This document shows positions 1 to 8,792 of a stretch of 35,772 nucleotides of DNA, piece by piece; within the stretch, counting starts at the first letter, position 1, and the number at the start of each line of letters is the position of its first letter. The notes below the pieces were generated by a model, which was not told the DNA's origin, did no database searches, and saw only the letters and a program-made list of their open reading frames with translations. The DNA comes from Roseburia sp. (GTDB taxonomy: Bacteria > Bacteroidota > Bacteroidia > Bacteroidales > Bacteroidaceae), in contig JAMPEL010000024.1 of NCBI GenBank assembly GCA_023665185.1, positions 1 through 35,772 of the forward strand, written 5' to 3'. The position numbers and the translations under genes are program-made.

Positions 1-244
1 AAAAAATCAGTGTACCTTGGAAATAAATTTTCAGCACCTTGTAATTTTGACTTTTTGGGCGCTTTTGGGGAGAAAAGGTGTGTTTGGAGGGGAAATTATA
101 TATCTTTTAGTCGGTTGGATTGTTCTGTTTGTCTTCTCTGTTTTCGAGGCTTGAAAACCTCCGTAGAATCGCGTTTTTGCAACCTCGGCAAGGTTCGGTT
201 CATTTTGAGGCGATTCTACGGAGTCGGGGTTTAACATATCAAAT
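1..244 (+). repeat. Dispersed 244-bp intergenic repeat, copy 1
   Basis: This stretch matches the reverse complement of 29313-29556 along its whole length, with scattered mismatches. It contains a perfect 14-bp inverted repeat, CTCCGTAGAATCGC at 159-172 and its complement at 210-223, enclosing a loop with the sequence GCAACCTCGG. The window begins inside or at the edge of the repeat, so its true left end is unknown. No convincing coding frame runs through it. It is probably a dispersed palindromic repeat of the genome; mobility is not shown. Confidence 0.8.
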
Positions 245-277
245 TGTCATATTGCTTGAGGTTTTGCGGATATTTTT

Positions 278-431
278 GACAGACTCCTCCGTCACTTCAT
301 GACACCTCCCCTAACTCAGGAGAGGAGCCTGGCTACCATGTCCACAGAGAAACTAACGTATTGATTGACAAGATATATAGTTCCTTCCCCTAAATTAGGA
401 AAGGTGTCGCCTTACGACGGAGGAGTCTGTC
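278..431. repeat. MITE-like element with 16-bp terminal inverted repeats
   Basis: GACAGACTCCTCCGTC at 278-293 is perfectly inverted at 416-431. The similarity continues inward: both arms carry a GACACC block followed by a TCCCCTAA-like block, giving imperfect arms of nearly 50 bp. The 154-bp unit has no coding capacity. It resembles the short palindromic intergenic elements common in Bacteroidota. It could be a non-autonomous mobile element or simply a structured repeat; no target-site duplication is evident. Confidence 0.6.
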
Positions 432-783
432 TAAATGCACTTACAAAAAGTCAATAAGTTTGTCTGAATACATCAAAAACATCCGTCAGGAATATATTTA
501 CAAAAAGCAAGTAGCTTGTCAAATCCATCAGCGAAACATCGCCTACATCAAACCATTCTATAAAAACAAGATAAATCACTCGAAATGTCGGATAAGCAAA
601 AATTTTTTTCAATGCCTTGATTTTTTTCATGCACCTATGTAATCATCTTCCAATGAACCTGTCGCACAAAAACAAGCAAATAATCAAGAAAAAGCAAGTG
701 GCATTCCCCAACCCGCATTGGCAAATTACACCGCCACACAGTATTTTTATTCATTCAAAAACAGGTTCTAAGAAAACTTTTTG
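432..783. other. Non-coding AT-rich stretch with a degenerate direct repeat
   Basis: No credible gene is present; the few short reading frames are low-complexity and have no start context. Two imperfect direct repeats of about 50 bp begin with TTACAAAAAG at 441 and again at 498, a 57-bp period. The remainder shows nothing recognisable. Confidence 0.5.
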
Positions 784-791
784 TAATTTTG
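784..791 (+). promoter_or_regulatory. Probable maeB promoter, -7 element
   Basis: TAATTTTG matches the Bacteroidota -7 consensus TAnnTTTG and lies about 94 bp before the maeB start codon. The -33 element is not clear. The start codon itself has no Shine-Dalgarno sequence, as is usual in this phylum. Confidence 0.5.
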
Positions 792-884
792 CGGTCAAAA
801 TATAGACGACGGAGCTTACAAACAGTAAGTTTTCAATCGAATTAGATTGCATTTTATAAGTAAAAAGATTAAATAGAAGTTTTT

Positions 885-3176
885 ATGGCTAAAATCACAA
901 AAGAAATGGCTTTGCTCTATCATTCACAGGGCAAACCGGGAAAGATTGAAGTAGTTCCGACCAAACCTTACAGTACCCAGACAGACCTATCATTGGCATA
1001 CTCACCGGGAGTGGCGGAACCATGCCTCGAAATACAGAAGAACATACAAGACGCATATAAATATACTGCAAAGGGCAACCTCGTGGCTGTCATATCAAAC
1101 GGTACGGCAGTTCTCGGACTGGGCGACATAGGTGCGGCAGCCGGCAAACCGGTGATGGAGGGCAAGGGACTGCTCTTTAAGATATATGGTGGAATAGATG
1201 TGTTCGACATAGAAGTAAACGAAAAGGATGTAGACCGCTTTGTAGAGGCAGTAAAAGCCATCGCACCGACATTCGGCGGTATCAACCTTGAGGACATCAA
1301 GGCTCCGGAGTGTTTTGAGATTGAACGCAGACTGAAGGAAGAGCTTGACATTCCTGTCATGCACGACGACCAGCACGGCACAGCCATCATATCAAGTGCC
1401 GGACTGCTGAACGCACTGGAGGTGGCAGGCAAAAAAATTGAGGAGGTGAAGATTGTAGTCAATGGTGCCGGAGCGGCAGCAATCTCATGTACCAAACTGT
1501 ACATGGCACTCGGAGCAAAGAAGGAGAACATCGTGATGCTCGACTCAAAAGGTGTCATCACCTCCGACCGCGACAACCTGAACGAGACCAAACGATTCTT
1601 TGCCACCGACCGCACTGACATACACACCCTTGAAGAGGCTGTAAGAGGCGCGGACGTGTTCCTCGGTCTGTCAAAGGGAAATGTGCTCACTCAGGACATG
1701 GTGCGGTCAATGGCCGCATCTCCGATAGTTTTCGCTCTCGCCAACCCGGTTCCGGAAATATCATACGAGGATGCTATGGCATCACGTCCTGACGTGCTGA
1801 TGTCTACAGGACGCAGCGACTATCCAAACCAGATAAACAATGTAATCGGTTTCCCTTATATATTCCGTGGCGCGCTCGATGTGGCAGCTACCGCCATCAA
1901 TGAGGAAATGAAACTGGCGGCTGTGCGCGCCATTGCCGACTTGGCAAAGAAACCTGTTCCTGATGTGGTGAACGAGGTGTACCAAGTGAACAACTTCACA
2001 TTCGGACCAGCATACTTCATTCCGAAGCCAGTAGACCCTCGCCTCATTACAGAAGTGTCTATGGCAGTAGCTAAAGCTGCCATAGAGTCGGGAGTGGCAC
2101 GCAAGACCATTACCGACTGGGACGCATATGCCCTTCGCTTGAAAGAGCTGATGGGATATGAGACAAAACTGACCCGCCAGCTTATCGACACAGCCCGCAG
2201 CTGCCCGCAGCGGGTGGTATTTGCCGAGGGCATACATCCGAATATGCTCAAAGCGGCTGTGGAAGCCAAAGCAGAAGGCATCTGCCATCCGATACTGCTT
2301 GGCAACGATGAGCGTATTGAGAAACTTGCCAAAGAACTTGACCTGAGCCTTGAAGGTATTGAGATAATAAATTTGCGCCATGACCGCGAGGCTGAACGCC
2401 GAGAGCGTTATGCCAAGATTCTCGCCGAGAAAAAGGCGCGCGAGGGATATACCTTCGAGGAAGCCAACGACAAGATGTTTGAGCGCAACTATTTCGGCAT
2501 GATGATGGTGGAGACAGGAGAGGCTGACGCTTTCATCACCGGCATCTACACAAAATACTCGAACACAATAAAGGTGGCAAAAGAAGTCATCGGCATACGT
2601 CCTGAATTCAAGCATTTTGCCACTATGCACATTCTCAACTCCAAGAAGGGAACTTACTTCCTTGCGGACACTCTCATCAACCGTCATCCAGACGCGGAGA
2701 CCATTGTCGATGTGGCTCGCCTTGCCGAACAGACCGTGCGTTTCTTCAACCACGAGCCAGTCATGGCAATGCTTTCGTATTCAAACTTCGGTTCTGACAA
2801 CAACGGCAGTCCGGCACAGGTGCATCATGCTGTGGAGGAAATGCAGAAACTGTACCCTCAACTCGCCATCGACGGTGAGATGCAGGTGAAATTCGCCATC
2901 AACAACAAATTACGCGATGAAAAGTATCCGTTCACTCGCTTGCAGGGCAAAGAAGTGAACACGCTGATTTTCCCGAACCTCAGTTCTGCCAATGCCGGCT
3001 ACCAGTTGCTTCAGGCTATGAACGATGACAGCACCGAGTTGATTGGCCCTATCCAGATGGGACTGAACAAACCGATACATTTCACTGACTTCGGCAGCAG
3101 CGTGCGCGACATCGTAAACATTACGGCAGTAGCAGCCATTGACGCTATTGTCATGAAAAAGAAGTGTGGGAAATAA
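885..3176 (+). CDS. maeB: NADP-dependent malic enzyme with C-terminal phosphotransacetylase-like domain
   Basis: At 763 residues this has the usual size of MaeB-type malic enzymes, which oxidatively decarboxylate malate to pyruvate in the cytoplasm. The N-terminal part (about 1-420) holds the malic enzyme fold: the [12 protein letters not shown] block near residues 38-49, the conserved DDQHGTA segment at 161-167 and a dinucleotide-binding glycine cluster NGAGAAA at 193-199. From about 430 to the end the sequence is phosphate acetyl/butyryltransferase-like ([13 protein letters not shown], and [12 protein letters not shown] near the C-terminus). In characterised MaeB proteins this domain is regulatory, binding acetyl-CoA, rather than a competent transacetylase. 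The gene stands alone, with its own promoter element upstream and strong hairpins downstream. Family assignment is firm; cofactor preference is inferred from family. Confidence 0.95.
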   Translation: MAKITKEMALLYHSQGKPGKIEVVPTKPYSTQTDLSLAYSPGVAEPCLEIQKNIQDAYKYTAKGNLVAVISNGTAVLGLGDIGAAAGKPVMEGKGLLFKIYGGIDVFDIEVNEKDVDRFVEAVKAIAPTFGGINLEDIKAPECFEIERRLKEELDIPVMHDDQHGTAIISSAGLLNALEVAGKKIEEVKIVVNGAGAAAISCTKLYMALGAKKENIVMLDSKGVITSDRDNLNETKRFFATDRTDIHTLEEAVRGADVFLGLSKGNVLTQDMVRSMAASPIVFALANPVPEISYEDAMASRPDVLMSTGRSDYPNQINNVIGFPYIFRGALDVAATAINEEMKLAAVRAIADLAKKPVPDVVNEVYQVNNFTFGPAYFIPKPVDPRLITEVSMAVAKAAIESGVARKTITDWDAYALRLKELMGYETKLTRQLIDTARSCPQRVVFAEGIHPNMLKAAVEAKAEGICHPILLGNDERIEKLAKELDLSLEGIEIINLRHDREAERRERYAKILAEKKAREGYTFEEANDKMFERNYFGMMMVETGEADAFITGIYTKYSNTIKVAKEVIGIRPEFKHFATMHILNSKKGTYFLADTLINRHPDAETIVDVARLAEQTVRFFNHEPVMAMLSYSNFGSDNNGSPAQVHHAVEEMQKLYPQLAIDGEMQVKFAINNKLRDEKYPFTRLQGKEVNTLIFPNLSSANAGYQLLQAMNDDSTELIGPIQMGLNKPIHFTDFGSSVRDIVNITAVAAIDAIVMKKKCGK

Positions 3177-3196
3177 AACAAAACAATAATTCATGT

Positions 3197-3232
3197 ATAT
3201 GGACAGGCCCTTGTAAGTCTGTCCATATTTTT
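3197..3232 (+). terminator. Rho-independent terminator of maeB
   Basis: ATATGGACAG at 3197-3206 pairs perfectly with CTGTCCATAT at 3219-3228 around a 12-nt loop and runs into a T-rich tail. It starts 21 bp after the maeB stop codon. Confidence 0.85.
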
Positions 3233-3238
3233 CAAATG

Positions 3239-3304
3239 CCTGAATATTAGCGCATATTCAGGTAAAGCCGATGGAGTTGGGACACTAAAACTTCATCGGC
3301 TTTT
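3239..3304 (+). terminator. Two further hairpins after maeB; the second is terminator-like
   Basis: A 9-bp hairpin (CCTGAATAT 3239-3247, ATATTCAGG 3254-3262) is followed directly by a 15-bp stem with one G-U pair (AAAGCCGATGGAGTT 3264-3278 with AACTTCATCGGCTTT 3289-3303), then TTTTC. With the preceding terminator this makes three consecutive stem-loops. The last may be a backup terminator, or act on the MORN gene downstream. Confidence 0.6.
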
Positions 3305-3370
3305 CTCTGTTTAATTATTTATGCTTACCTTTACATCGTTTTTTAATCAGATGATGCAAAACTAAAAGAA

Positions 3371-4003
3371 ATGAGAAGACAATTTTTTTCAACGGTACTG
3401 CTTGCATTCATGACATGCTCACTCACCGCACAAGCACAATTCGCGAAATTAGACAAATATCCAATGATACCATCCGACTATAACGGTGCCTTTTTTGACT
3501 GCGTGGCAGGATATGCGGCAGGAGTGGTCAAGTCTGTGTACGGACAGTATTTCGGACAGATTACACAAGGAGGGGACATTTATGGATATGGCACATTCTA
3601 TACAGACCAAGACGGAGAAATCATCGGGCAATACCGTAAAGGGAACCTGATGTTCGGAATAAAAATGGGAAGCCAAACGGCAAAAGTCGGAGCAGAGGAA
3701 CATTATATCGTATATGACCTGCATACGGGAGACCCTCTCTATATAATAAAGGAAGGACAGAAATATCTGCTTCCGGCAGAATATAAAGAGGATTACCGGT
3801 TTGAATCGCTGACCTACAAGAACGGAGACAGATATGTTGGCGAGACCGTCAACGGAAAGCGGGAAGGATATGGTATCTATTACTATGTGAACGGCAACTA
3901 TTATTATGGCTCATACAAAAACAATGAGCGCAAAGGATATGGGGCATTGTTCAAGACGGACAACAAAATAACACTGCAATATTGGGAAGAGGAAAAAGAA
4001 TAA
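3371..4003 (+). CDS. Secreted MORN-repeat protein
   Basis: This 210-residue protein begins with a typical signal peptide (hydrophobic stretch about 7-20, cleavage probably after AQA near residue 22). The C-terminal part (about 149-200) contains at least two MORN-type repeats, recognisable by NGDRYVGE and GYGIYYYVNGNYYYGSY, with further weak repeat-like motifs such as GYGTFY in the middle. MORN repeats form beta-hairpin rods that bind lipids or proteins; the specific role in bacteria is usually unknown. The stop is 23 bp before menA, so the two are probably co-transcribed, but no functional link to menaquinone synthesis is evident. Export is inferred from the signal peptide only. Confidence 0.75.
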   Translation: MRRQFFSTVLLAFMTCSLTAQAQFAKLDKYPMIPSDYNGAFFDCVAGYAAGVVKSVYGQYFGQITQGGDIYGYGTFYTDQDGEIIGQYRKGNLMFGIKMGSQTAKVGAEEHYIVYDLHTGDPLYIIKEGQKYLLPAEYKEDYRFESLTYKNGDRYVGETVNGKREGYGIYYYVNGNYYYGSYKNNERKGYGALFKTDNKITLQYWEEEKE

Positions 4004-4026
4004 AACCGGCCAAAGAATAAACCCGC

Positions 4027-4908
4027 ATGACACACATAAAAACCAATTCTTTCAAGGCTTGGATGCTTGCCGCACGACCGAAGACCTTGACAGGAGCGGC
4101 TTCGCCTGTTTTAGTAGGCGCAGCCATGACTGCCGGAGAAGGTTTCAAACCCTACCCTTTCATCCTGTGCCTTCTGTTTGCATTCGCCATGCAGATTGAC
4201 GCGAACTTCATCAATGACTATTTTGACTATGCAAAAGGTACAGACCGTGAAGACCGCCTCGGTCCGGAAAGAGCGTGTGCGCAAGGATGGGTGCCCCCAC
4301 ATGCCATGAAAACAGCCATTACCATAACAACTGTCATTTCGTGCCTCATAGGCCTGCCGCTCGCATTTATAGGCGGTCTGCCACTGATAGCCGTAGGAAT
4401 GGTGTGTGTGCTGTTCTGTTTTCTCTATACAACCTCATTGTCTTATCTCGGTTTCGGCGACTTACTGGTATTGATATTCTTTGGTATCGTGCCTGTAGGA
4501 TTCACTTATTATCTTCAGACAGGACATTGGACAACTGAGGTGACATGGGCAGGCATGGCTTGCGGATTTGTCACCGACAGTCTGCTTATCATCAACAATT
4601 ACCGAGACCGCGAACAGGATGCGGTCAGCGGAAAGAAGACATTGATTGTCCGCTTTGGAAAAAAATTCGGATTGTGCTCCTATTTAGGATGCGGAATCAT
4701 CGCTGTGTTGTTTGCCGCCTGCTCAATGCTGTCGGCAGAGAAGTATACAGCCTGCCTATTCACGGCATTATACCTGCCTATTCATATCCTGACCTATCGC
4801 AAAATGCGCAGGATGGATGGCAGAGAACTCAATTCCGTACTTGGAGAAACCGCAAGGAACATCTTTTTATTCGCCTTGCTTCTGAGCGTTCTGTCAATCG
4901 GCTTTTGA
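4027..4908 (+). CDS. menA: 1,4-dihydroxy-2-naphthoate polyprenyltransferase
   Basis: This 293-residue integral membrane protein belongs to the UbiA prenyltransferase superfamily and most resembles MenA, which attaches the polyprenyl chain to 1,4-dihydroxy-2-naphthoate in menaquinone synthesis. The first Asp-rich motif is NDYFDYAKGTD at 63-73. The second is NNYRDREQD at 190-198, followed by the SGKKTL(I)VRFG signature typical of MenA. About eight hydrophobic segments are visible. The N-terminal WMLAARPKTLTGAASPVLVG block is also characteristic. Its 3' end overlaps the convergent nadD gene by 15 bp. Menaquinone is the expected quinone in Bacteroidota. Confidence 0.92.
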   Translation: MTHIKTNSFKAWMLAARPKTLTGAASPVLVGAAMTAGEGFKPYPFILCLLFAFAMQIDANFINDYFDYAKGTDREDRLGPERACAQGWVPPHAMKTAITITTVISCLIGLPLAFIGGLPLIAVGMVCVLFCFLYTTSLSYLGFGDLLVLIFFGIVPVGFTYYLQTGHWTTEVTWAGMACGFVTDSLLIINNYRDREQDAVSGKKTLIVRFGKKFGLCSYLGCGIIAVLFAACSMLSAEKYTACLFTALYLPIHILTYRKMRRMDGRELNSVLGETARNIFLFALLLSVLSIGF

Positions 4909-5487
4909 CAAGGCGGAATAGAGTTTTCGTGATTCTATATATTCAAACACTTTAGGGGAGAGCATGTCGGCAGAAGGACACTCTCCCTTTTTTATCATCT
5001 CGCGTATTTGAGTGCTGCTGACATCATAAAGAGGAGTGTCAGCCACAGTCACACCCGGTGAGACAGAAGAAATCTCGTATCCAGGACGTTGGTACACAAT
5101 AATGGCATATTCTTTAAGTATCTCGTCAGCCTTGTACCAACGATTGAAATGCAGCCAGTTGTCCGCGCCTATAATAAGCGAGAAGTTGTGTTCCGGATAG
5201 GCTGCCGACAGCCGCTGCAAAGTAGTGTATGTATAAGATGGGACTGGCAAATGTGCCTCAAAATCTGACACCCGCAAATGCATTTCCGTTTCCACCGCAA
5301 TTCTTGCCAGCGCAAGTCTGTCCTCATAATTAAGAATATCCGCTTTCTGGTCTTGTTTCAAAGGATTGAGCGGAGAAACAAGAAACCATACCTCATTGAC
5401 AAGCCCCTGACTACACAAAGACTTTGCCAAAGAAGTATGGCCCACATGTATAGGATTGAACGAGCCTCCGTAAATACCTATATTCAT
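4894..5487 (-). CDS. nadD: Nicotinate-nucleotide adenylyltransferase
   Basis: At 197 residues this is a standard-length NadD, which adenylylates nicotinate mononucleotide during NAD synthesis. The nucleotidyltransferase signature GGSFNPIHVGH is at residues 7-17 and contains the two catalytic histidines. IIGADNW lies mid-protein, and the C-terminal SSTQIRE motif (ISTxxR type) is present. It is the last gene of a minus-strand set yicC-gmk-nadD, a common Bacteroidota arrangement. Its end overlaps the end of menA on the other strand. Confidence 0.95.
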   Translation of the reverse strand: MNIGIYGGSFNPIHVGHTSLAKSLCSQGLVNEVWFLVSPLNPLKQDQKADILNYEDRLALARIAVETEMHLRVSDFEAHLPVPSYTYTTLQRLSAAYPEHNFSLIIGADNWLHFNRWYKADEILKEYAIIVYQRPGYEISSVSPGVTVADTPLYDVSSTQIREMIKKGECPSADMLSPKVFEYIESRKLYSALSKAD

Positions 5488-5626
5488 AATGTTTCGAGTT
5501 TACGACTCTTCTTTTTCCGAGTCACAATAATAATATGATGAGTCCCCAAACTTTATTCCGTGACATGGTGTCACATCAAAAGTCGTCCCATCACATTACC
5601 ATTCCAAAAATTTGAGCACTAAACTT

Positions 5627-6193
5627 TTACAGTCCCAGAAACTCTTTTACCACAGCCAGTGTTTTTATCTGTGCCTCATCAAGATTTTCATTGACAATAA
5701 TCTTGTCGAATTGAGGCGAAAAAGAAAGCTCATACGCAGCTTTAGCCACACGTTCCTCTATCAAAGGCATTATTTCCGTACCTCTATCTATCAGACGCTG
5801 GCGCAACACCTCGATACTTGGCGGCTGTACAAAAACCAGCAATGCGCGCTCACCATAATATTTCTTTATGTTCAACGCACCATGAACATCCATGTCGATA
5901 ACCACATTATCCCCTTTGTCCAACTGTTTGTCAACCTCTGCACTTAATGTACCATAATAACGTCCGGGATACACCTCCTCGTATTCAAGAAAATCACCGG
6001 CTTCTATATGCTCACGAAACTCATCGGGAGTAAAAAAGAAATACTCCACACCATTTTTCTCCTCACCACGTGGCATACGACTTGTCGCAGAAACAGAAAA
6101 ATGCAGATTCAATTCCTCATGCTTCATAAGCCAGTTGATGATGGTAGACTTGCCGCTCCCCGAAGGAGCTGAAAAAACAACTATTTTCGACAT
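5627..6193 (-). CDS. gmk: Guanylate kinase
   Basis: This 188-residue enzyme phosphorylates GMP to GDP. The P-loop APSGSGKST is at residues 9-17. The GMP-binding region follows, with SATSRMPRGEEKNGVEYFF and the EYEEVYPGRYYGT segment typical of Gmk. It lies between yicC (99-bp gap) and nadD (139-bp gap) on the same strand, so the three may form an operon, although the gaps leave room for internal promoters. The gap to nadD contains two short palindromes (GACTC...GAGTC and GTGACA...TGTCAC) without a T-run. Confidence 0.95.
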   Translation of the reverse strand: MSKIVVFSAPSGSGKSTIINWLMKHEELNLHFSVSATSRMPRGEEKNGVEYFFFTPDEFREHIEAGDFLEYEEVYPGRYYGTLSAEVDKQLDKGDNVVIDMDVHGALNIKKYYGERALLVFVQPPSIEVLRQRLIDRGTEIMPLIEERVAKAAYELSFSPQFDKIIVNENLDEAQIKTLAVVKEFLGL

Positions 6194-6292
6194 GTTGTAT
6201 GATTTTATAAATTGACGAAAAATCTAATTATATAATAAATTTTGGCGAAGAAAACAGACAGGCGAGCAAAAGCCCTGCCCGTCCGCCCGCTT

Positions 6293-7168
6293 TTACATCA
6301 CGTTAAGAACCTGTTCTTTAATCTGTTCAAGTTCGTCTTTCATCTTCACCACAATATTCTGCATCTCGGCTTGGTTACTCTTACTTCCGGTAGTGTTGAT
6401 TTCACGTCCCATCTCTTGTGCGATAAAGCCAAGTTTTTTACCTTGCCCGTGTCCTTCATACATTGTCTCACGAAAATAACGGATATGATTAGTAAGACGT
6501 TGCTTTTCCTCGCTAATGTCAAGTTTCTCAATGTAATAAATCATTTCCTGCTCAAGTCGGTTCTTGTCATAATCCACTCCGATATTGTTCTCTAAAGCAT
6601 CAATAATCTTCTGCCGGATTTTCTCTGTACGTCCCTGCTCATAAGGCTCAATACTTTGAAGAAGCGCGGATATGTTGTCAAGCTTCTCGTTGAATTTCTT
6701 CTCAAGGGCAGCACCTTCCTGTTTGCGAAACTCCACAAGATGGTCTATAGCCTCCATAATAGCAGAATACACTGTATTCCACTCTTCATCTGTCAGTTCC
6801 TCAACTTCTGTAGCAGCCATCACATCGGGCATACGTAAAAGCACAGGCATCCAGTCAGCAGGTTCAGGTATTCCCTGCTCAACGCACACACGTTTAATCT
6901 GATGATAATATTCAGCCACAACACCCTGATTGAGGGAGGCGACAGTTTGTTCCGCGCATTTTTCAATCCACACCACAAAATCCACTTTACCACGCTCAAG
7001 CCTTGCAGACAGCAACTGGCGTATTTCCATTTCCTTCTCACGATAAAGAGGAGCGACACGTGCAGTAAGGTCAAGTGCCTTGCTGTTAAGCGTCTTCAGC
7101 TCAACATGAATTTTTTTTCCCTTGAATAAGGCTACACTCTTTCCGTAGCCTGTCATAGACTGTATCAT
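6293..7168 (-). CDS. yicC: YicC-family endoribonuclease
   Basis: I chose the start at 7168 because the protein then begins MIQSMTGYGKS, the canonical YicC N-terminus. The frame stays open further upstream to 7369, but that extension has no family match and contains a promoter element. The product is 291 residues, normal for the family. The C-terminal GREINTTGSKSN motif, with acidic residues nearby (DUF1732 region), is also diagnostic. YicC proteins are reported as stress-related endoribonucleases. It is the first gene of the yicC-gmk-nadD set and is transcribed divergently from tsaB. Confidence 0.92.
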   Translation of the reverse strand: MIQSMTGYGKSVALFKGKKIHVELKTLNSKALDLTARVAPLYREKEMEIRQLLSARLERGKVDFVVWIEKCAEQTVASLNQGVVAEYYHQIKRVCVEQGIPEPADWMPVLLRMPDVMAATEVEELTDEEWNTVYSAIMEAIDHLVEFRKQEGAALEKKFNEKLDNISALLQSIEPYEQGRTEKIRQKIIDALENNIGVDYDKNRLEQEMIYYIEKLDISEEKQRLTNHIRYFRETMYEGHGQGKKLGFIAQEMGREINTTGSKSNQAEMQNIVVKMKDELEQIKEQVLNVM

Positions 7169-7230
7169 AAAAGCGTTTAAGTTTTTATTGATTTCAATAT
7201 TATATTGCACACTACGTGCTAAAAATTTCA

Positions 7231-7268
7231 CAAAAGTAGTGTTTTTTCCGCTTATTGTCGTAATTTTG
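7231..7268. promoter_or_regulatory. Divergent promoter region between yicC and tsaB
   Basis: On the minus strand TACTTTTG (7238-7231) fits the Bacteroidota -7 element TAnnTTTG and lies about 63 bp before the yicC start. On the + strand TAATTTTG (7261-7268) fits the same consensus and points towards tsaB, leaving a leader of about 140 nt. No clear -33 boxes accompany them. Confidence 0.5.
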
Positions 7269-7413
7269 CAAAGATTAGATGCAAAATAAGTTCTATGTGC
7301 AAACTCGGGATAGGTTATTAGCCACCTGTCGGCAAAAATAGAGCCTGTATCCAATCGAATGAGTGCCAATACTCATGAATATGCAAATACGTTTTCTTGA
7401 AAAATAAATAAAT

Positions 7414-8112
7414 ATGTCGTGCATACTGCATATAGAAACTTCAACTGACGCTTGTTCAGTAGCTGTCAGCCAAGACGGAAGCAACATTTTCCACATTGAA
7501 GATTTTGAAGGTCCGTCTCATGCCCAGAAACTTGGAACATTCATAGACGAAGCACTGTCGTTTACAGATAACCATGCCATACCTTTTGATGCTGTGGCTG
7601 TAAGTTGCGGACCTGGCTCATACACAGGGCTGCGCATCGGTGTGTCAATGGCTAAAGGTATCTGCTATGCAAGAAACCTCAAGCTTATAGCCATACCAAC
7701 ACTTGAAATACTAAGTGTACCGGTACTTCTCGGCAGTACCAATGATGAATTGCCGGAGGACGCATTGATATGCCCAATGCTTGACGCACGCAGAATGGAA
7801 GTTTACACAGCCTTATATACTCGCGCGCTCCATCCGGTTATAGACACACATGCGGAAATCATAGACAGTGACTCTTTCAAAGACGTACTCGACAAGTCCC
7901 CGATCTACTTTTTTGGCAATGGTGCGAAAAAATGCAAGGACACAATAACTCACCCCAACGCACACTTTATTGACGGGATACGTCCTATCGCAAAAAACAT
8001 GTGTCCTTTGGGAGAAAAAGCCAATGCAAGAGGAGACTTTCAAGATGTAGCATACTTTGAGCCACTCTATTTGAAAGAGTTTATTGCCACAAAATCGAAA
8101 AAACTTTTATAA
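7414..8112 (+). CDS. tsaB: tRNA threonylcarbamoyladenosine biosynthesis protein TsaB
   Basis: This 232-residue protein belongs to the ASKHA-fold TsaB family, the partner of TsaD in making the t6A37 modification on ANN-decoding tRNAs. The N-terminal ILHIETSTDACSVAVS phosphate-1-like motif and the CGPGSYTGLRIG block at 65-76 are both characteristic. TsaB is catalytically inactive and scaffolds TsaD; tsaD is not in this window. The next gene begins 21 bp downstream, suggesting co-transcription. Confidence 0.93.
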   Translation: MSCILHIETSTDACSVAVSQDGSNIFHIEDFEGPSHAQKLGTFIDEALSFTDNHAIPFDAVAVSCGPGSYTGLRIGVSMAKGICYARNLKLIAIPTLEILSVPVLLGSTNDELPEDALICPMLDARRMEVYTALYTRALHPVIDTHAEIIDSDSFKDVLDKSPIYFFGNGAKKCKDTITHPNAHFIDGIRPIAKNMCPLGEKANARGDFQDVAYFEPLYLKEFIATKSKKLL

Positions 8113-8133
8113 CAGACGAAACAAGAAAAATAG

Positions 8134-8727
8134 ATGAAATATAATACGCAGAGAGATAAACTTATTCTTCCTGAATATGGACGTTGCATACAACAAATGG
8201 TTGATTATGCCAAAACCATCTCAGACCGTAAAGAACGTCTGAGATGTGCTTGCACAATTGTATCGCTCATGGCAAATATCCAAGAGCAACACGGCAATCC
8301 GGAAGATTTCAAACAAAAAATGTGGAACCATCTTGCAGCCATGTCCAACTATGAGCTGGACATTGACTATCCGGTGGAGATAGAACAGCATACAACTGAC
8401 AGCAAACCATGCAAGCATATACCTTATCCACAGAAGAATATCTCAAAACGTCATTACGGCTCAATCATAGAGTCACTTACTAAAAAGTTGTGCGAGATGG
8501 AGGATGAAGAAGAGCGAAATGCTTTGGCTTCCTTCGTGGCAAACCAGATGAAGCGCAGTTTGGCAAACTGGAATCGTGATGCAATGGATGAAGAAAAGGT
8601 TATAGACGATTTGGCACAGTACACAAATGGGAAAGTCCAACTCGACCCATACACATTCAAGTTTATTAGCGATTCGGAGCTAACCAGCACGTCACCACAG
8701 AATACAAAGAAAAAGAAAAGGAAGTAG
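8134..8727 (+). CDS. DUF4290 family protein
   Basis: This 197-residue protein matches the Bacteroidota-specific DUF4290 family, recognised by its N-terminal block (YNTQRDKLILPEYGRCIQQM), the central HYGSIIE segment and its fixed place upstream of murA. It is probably cytosolic, with no signal peptide or TM segment. The C-terminus is highly basic (KKKKRK), which could mediate contact with nucleic acid or ribosomes, but no function is established. Conserved linkage to murA, rimM and dxr is the main contextual clue. Confidence 0.85.
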   Translation: MKYNTQRDKLILPEYGRCIQQMVDYAKTISDRKERLRCACTIVSLMANIQEQHGNPEDFKQKMWNHLAAMSNYELDIDYPVEIEQHTTDSKPCKHIPYPQKNISKRHYGSIIESLTKKLCEMEDEEERNALASFVANQMKRSLANWNRDAMDEEKVIDDLAQYTNGKVQLDPYTFKFISDSELTSTSPQNTKKKKRK

Positions 8728-8792
8728 AATCTGGTAGTATCATGCTGCATGAATAAACAAAATCAGTCACAAGCAAAACGCTCAGTTGAACA

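Noticed and set aside
460..805. Small + strand frames of about 60 codons before maeB
   Set aside because: Low-complexity Lys/Asn/His-rich translations from AT-rich repeat DNA, with no family resemblance.
2210..3160. A separate pta gene in the 3' half of maeB
   Set aside because: The reading frame is continuous with the malic enzyme domain, as in all MaeB proteins.
7169..7369. N-terminal extension of yicC by 67 codons
   Set aside because: Family members begin at MIQSMTGYG, and the extension covers a promoter element.
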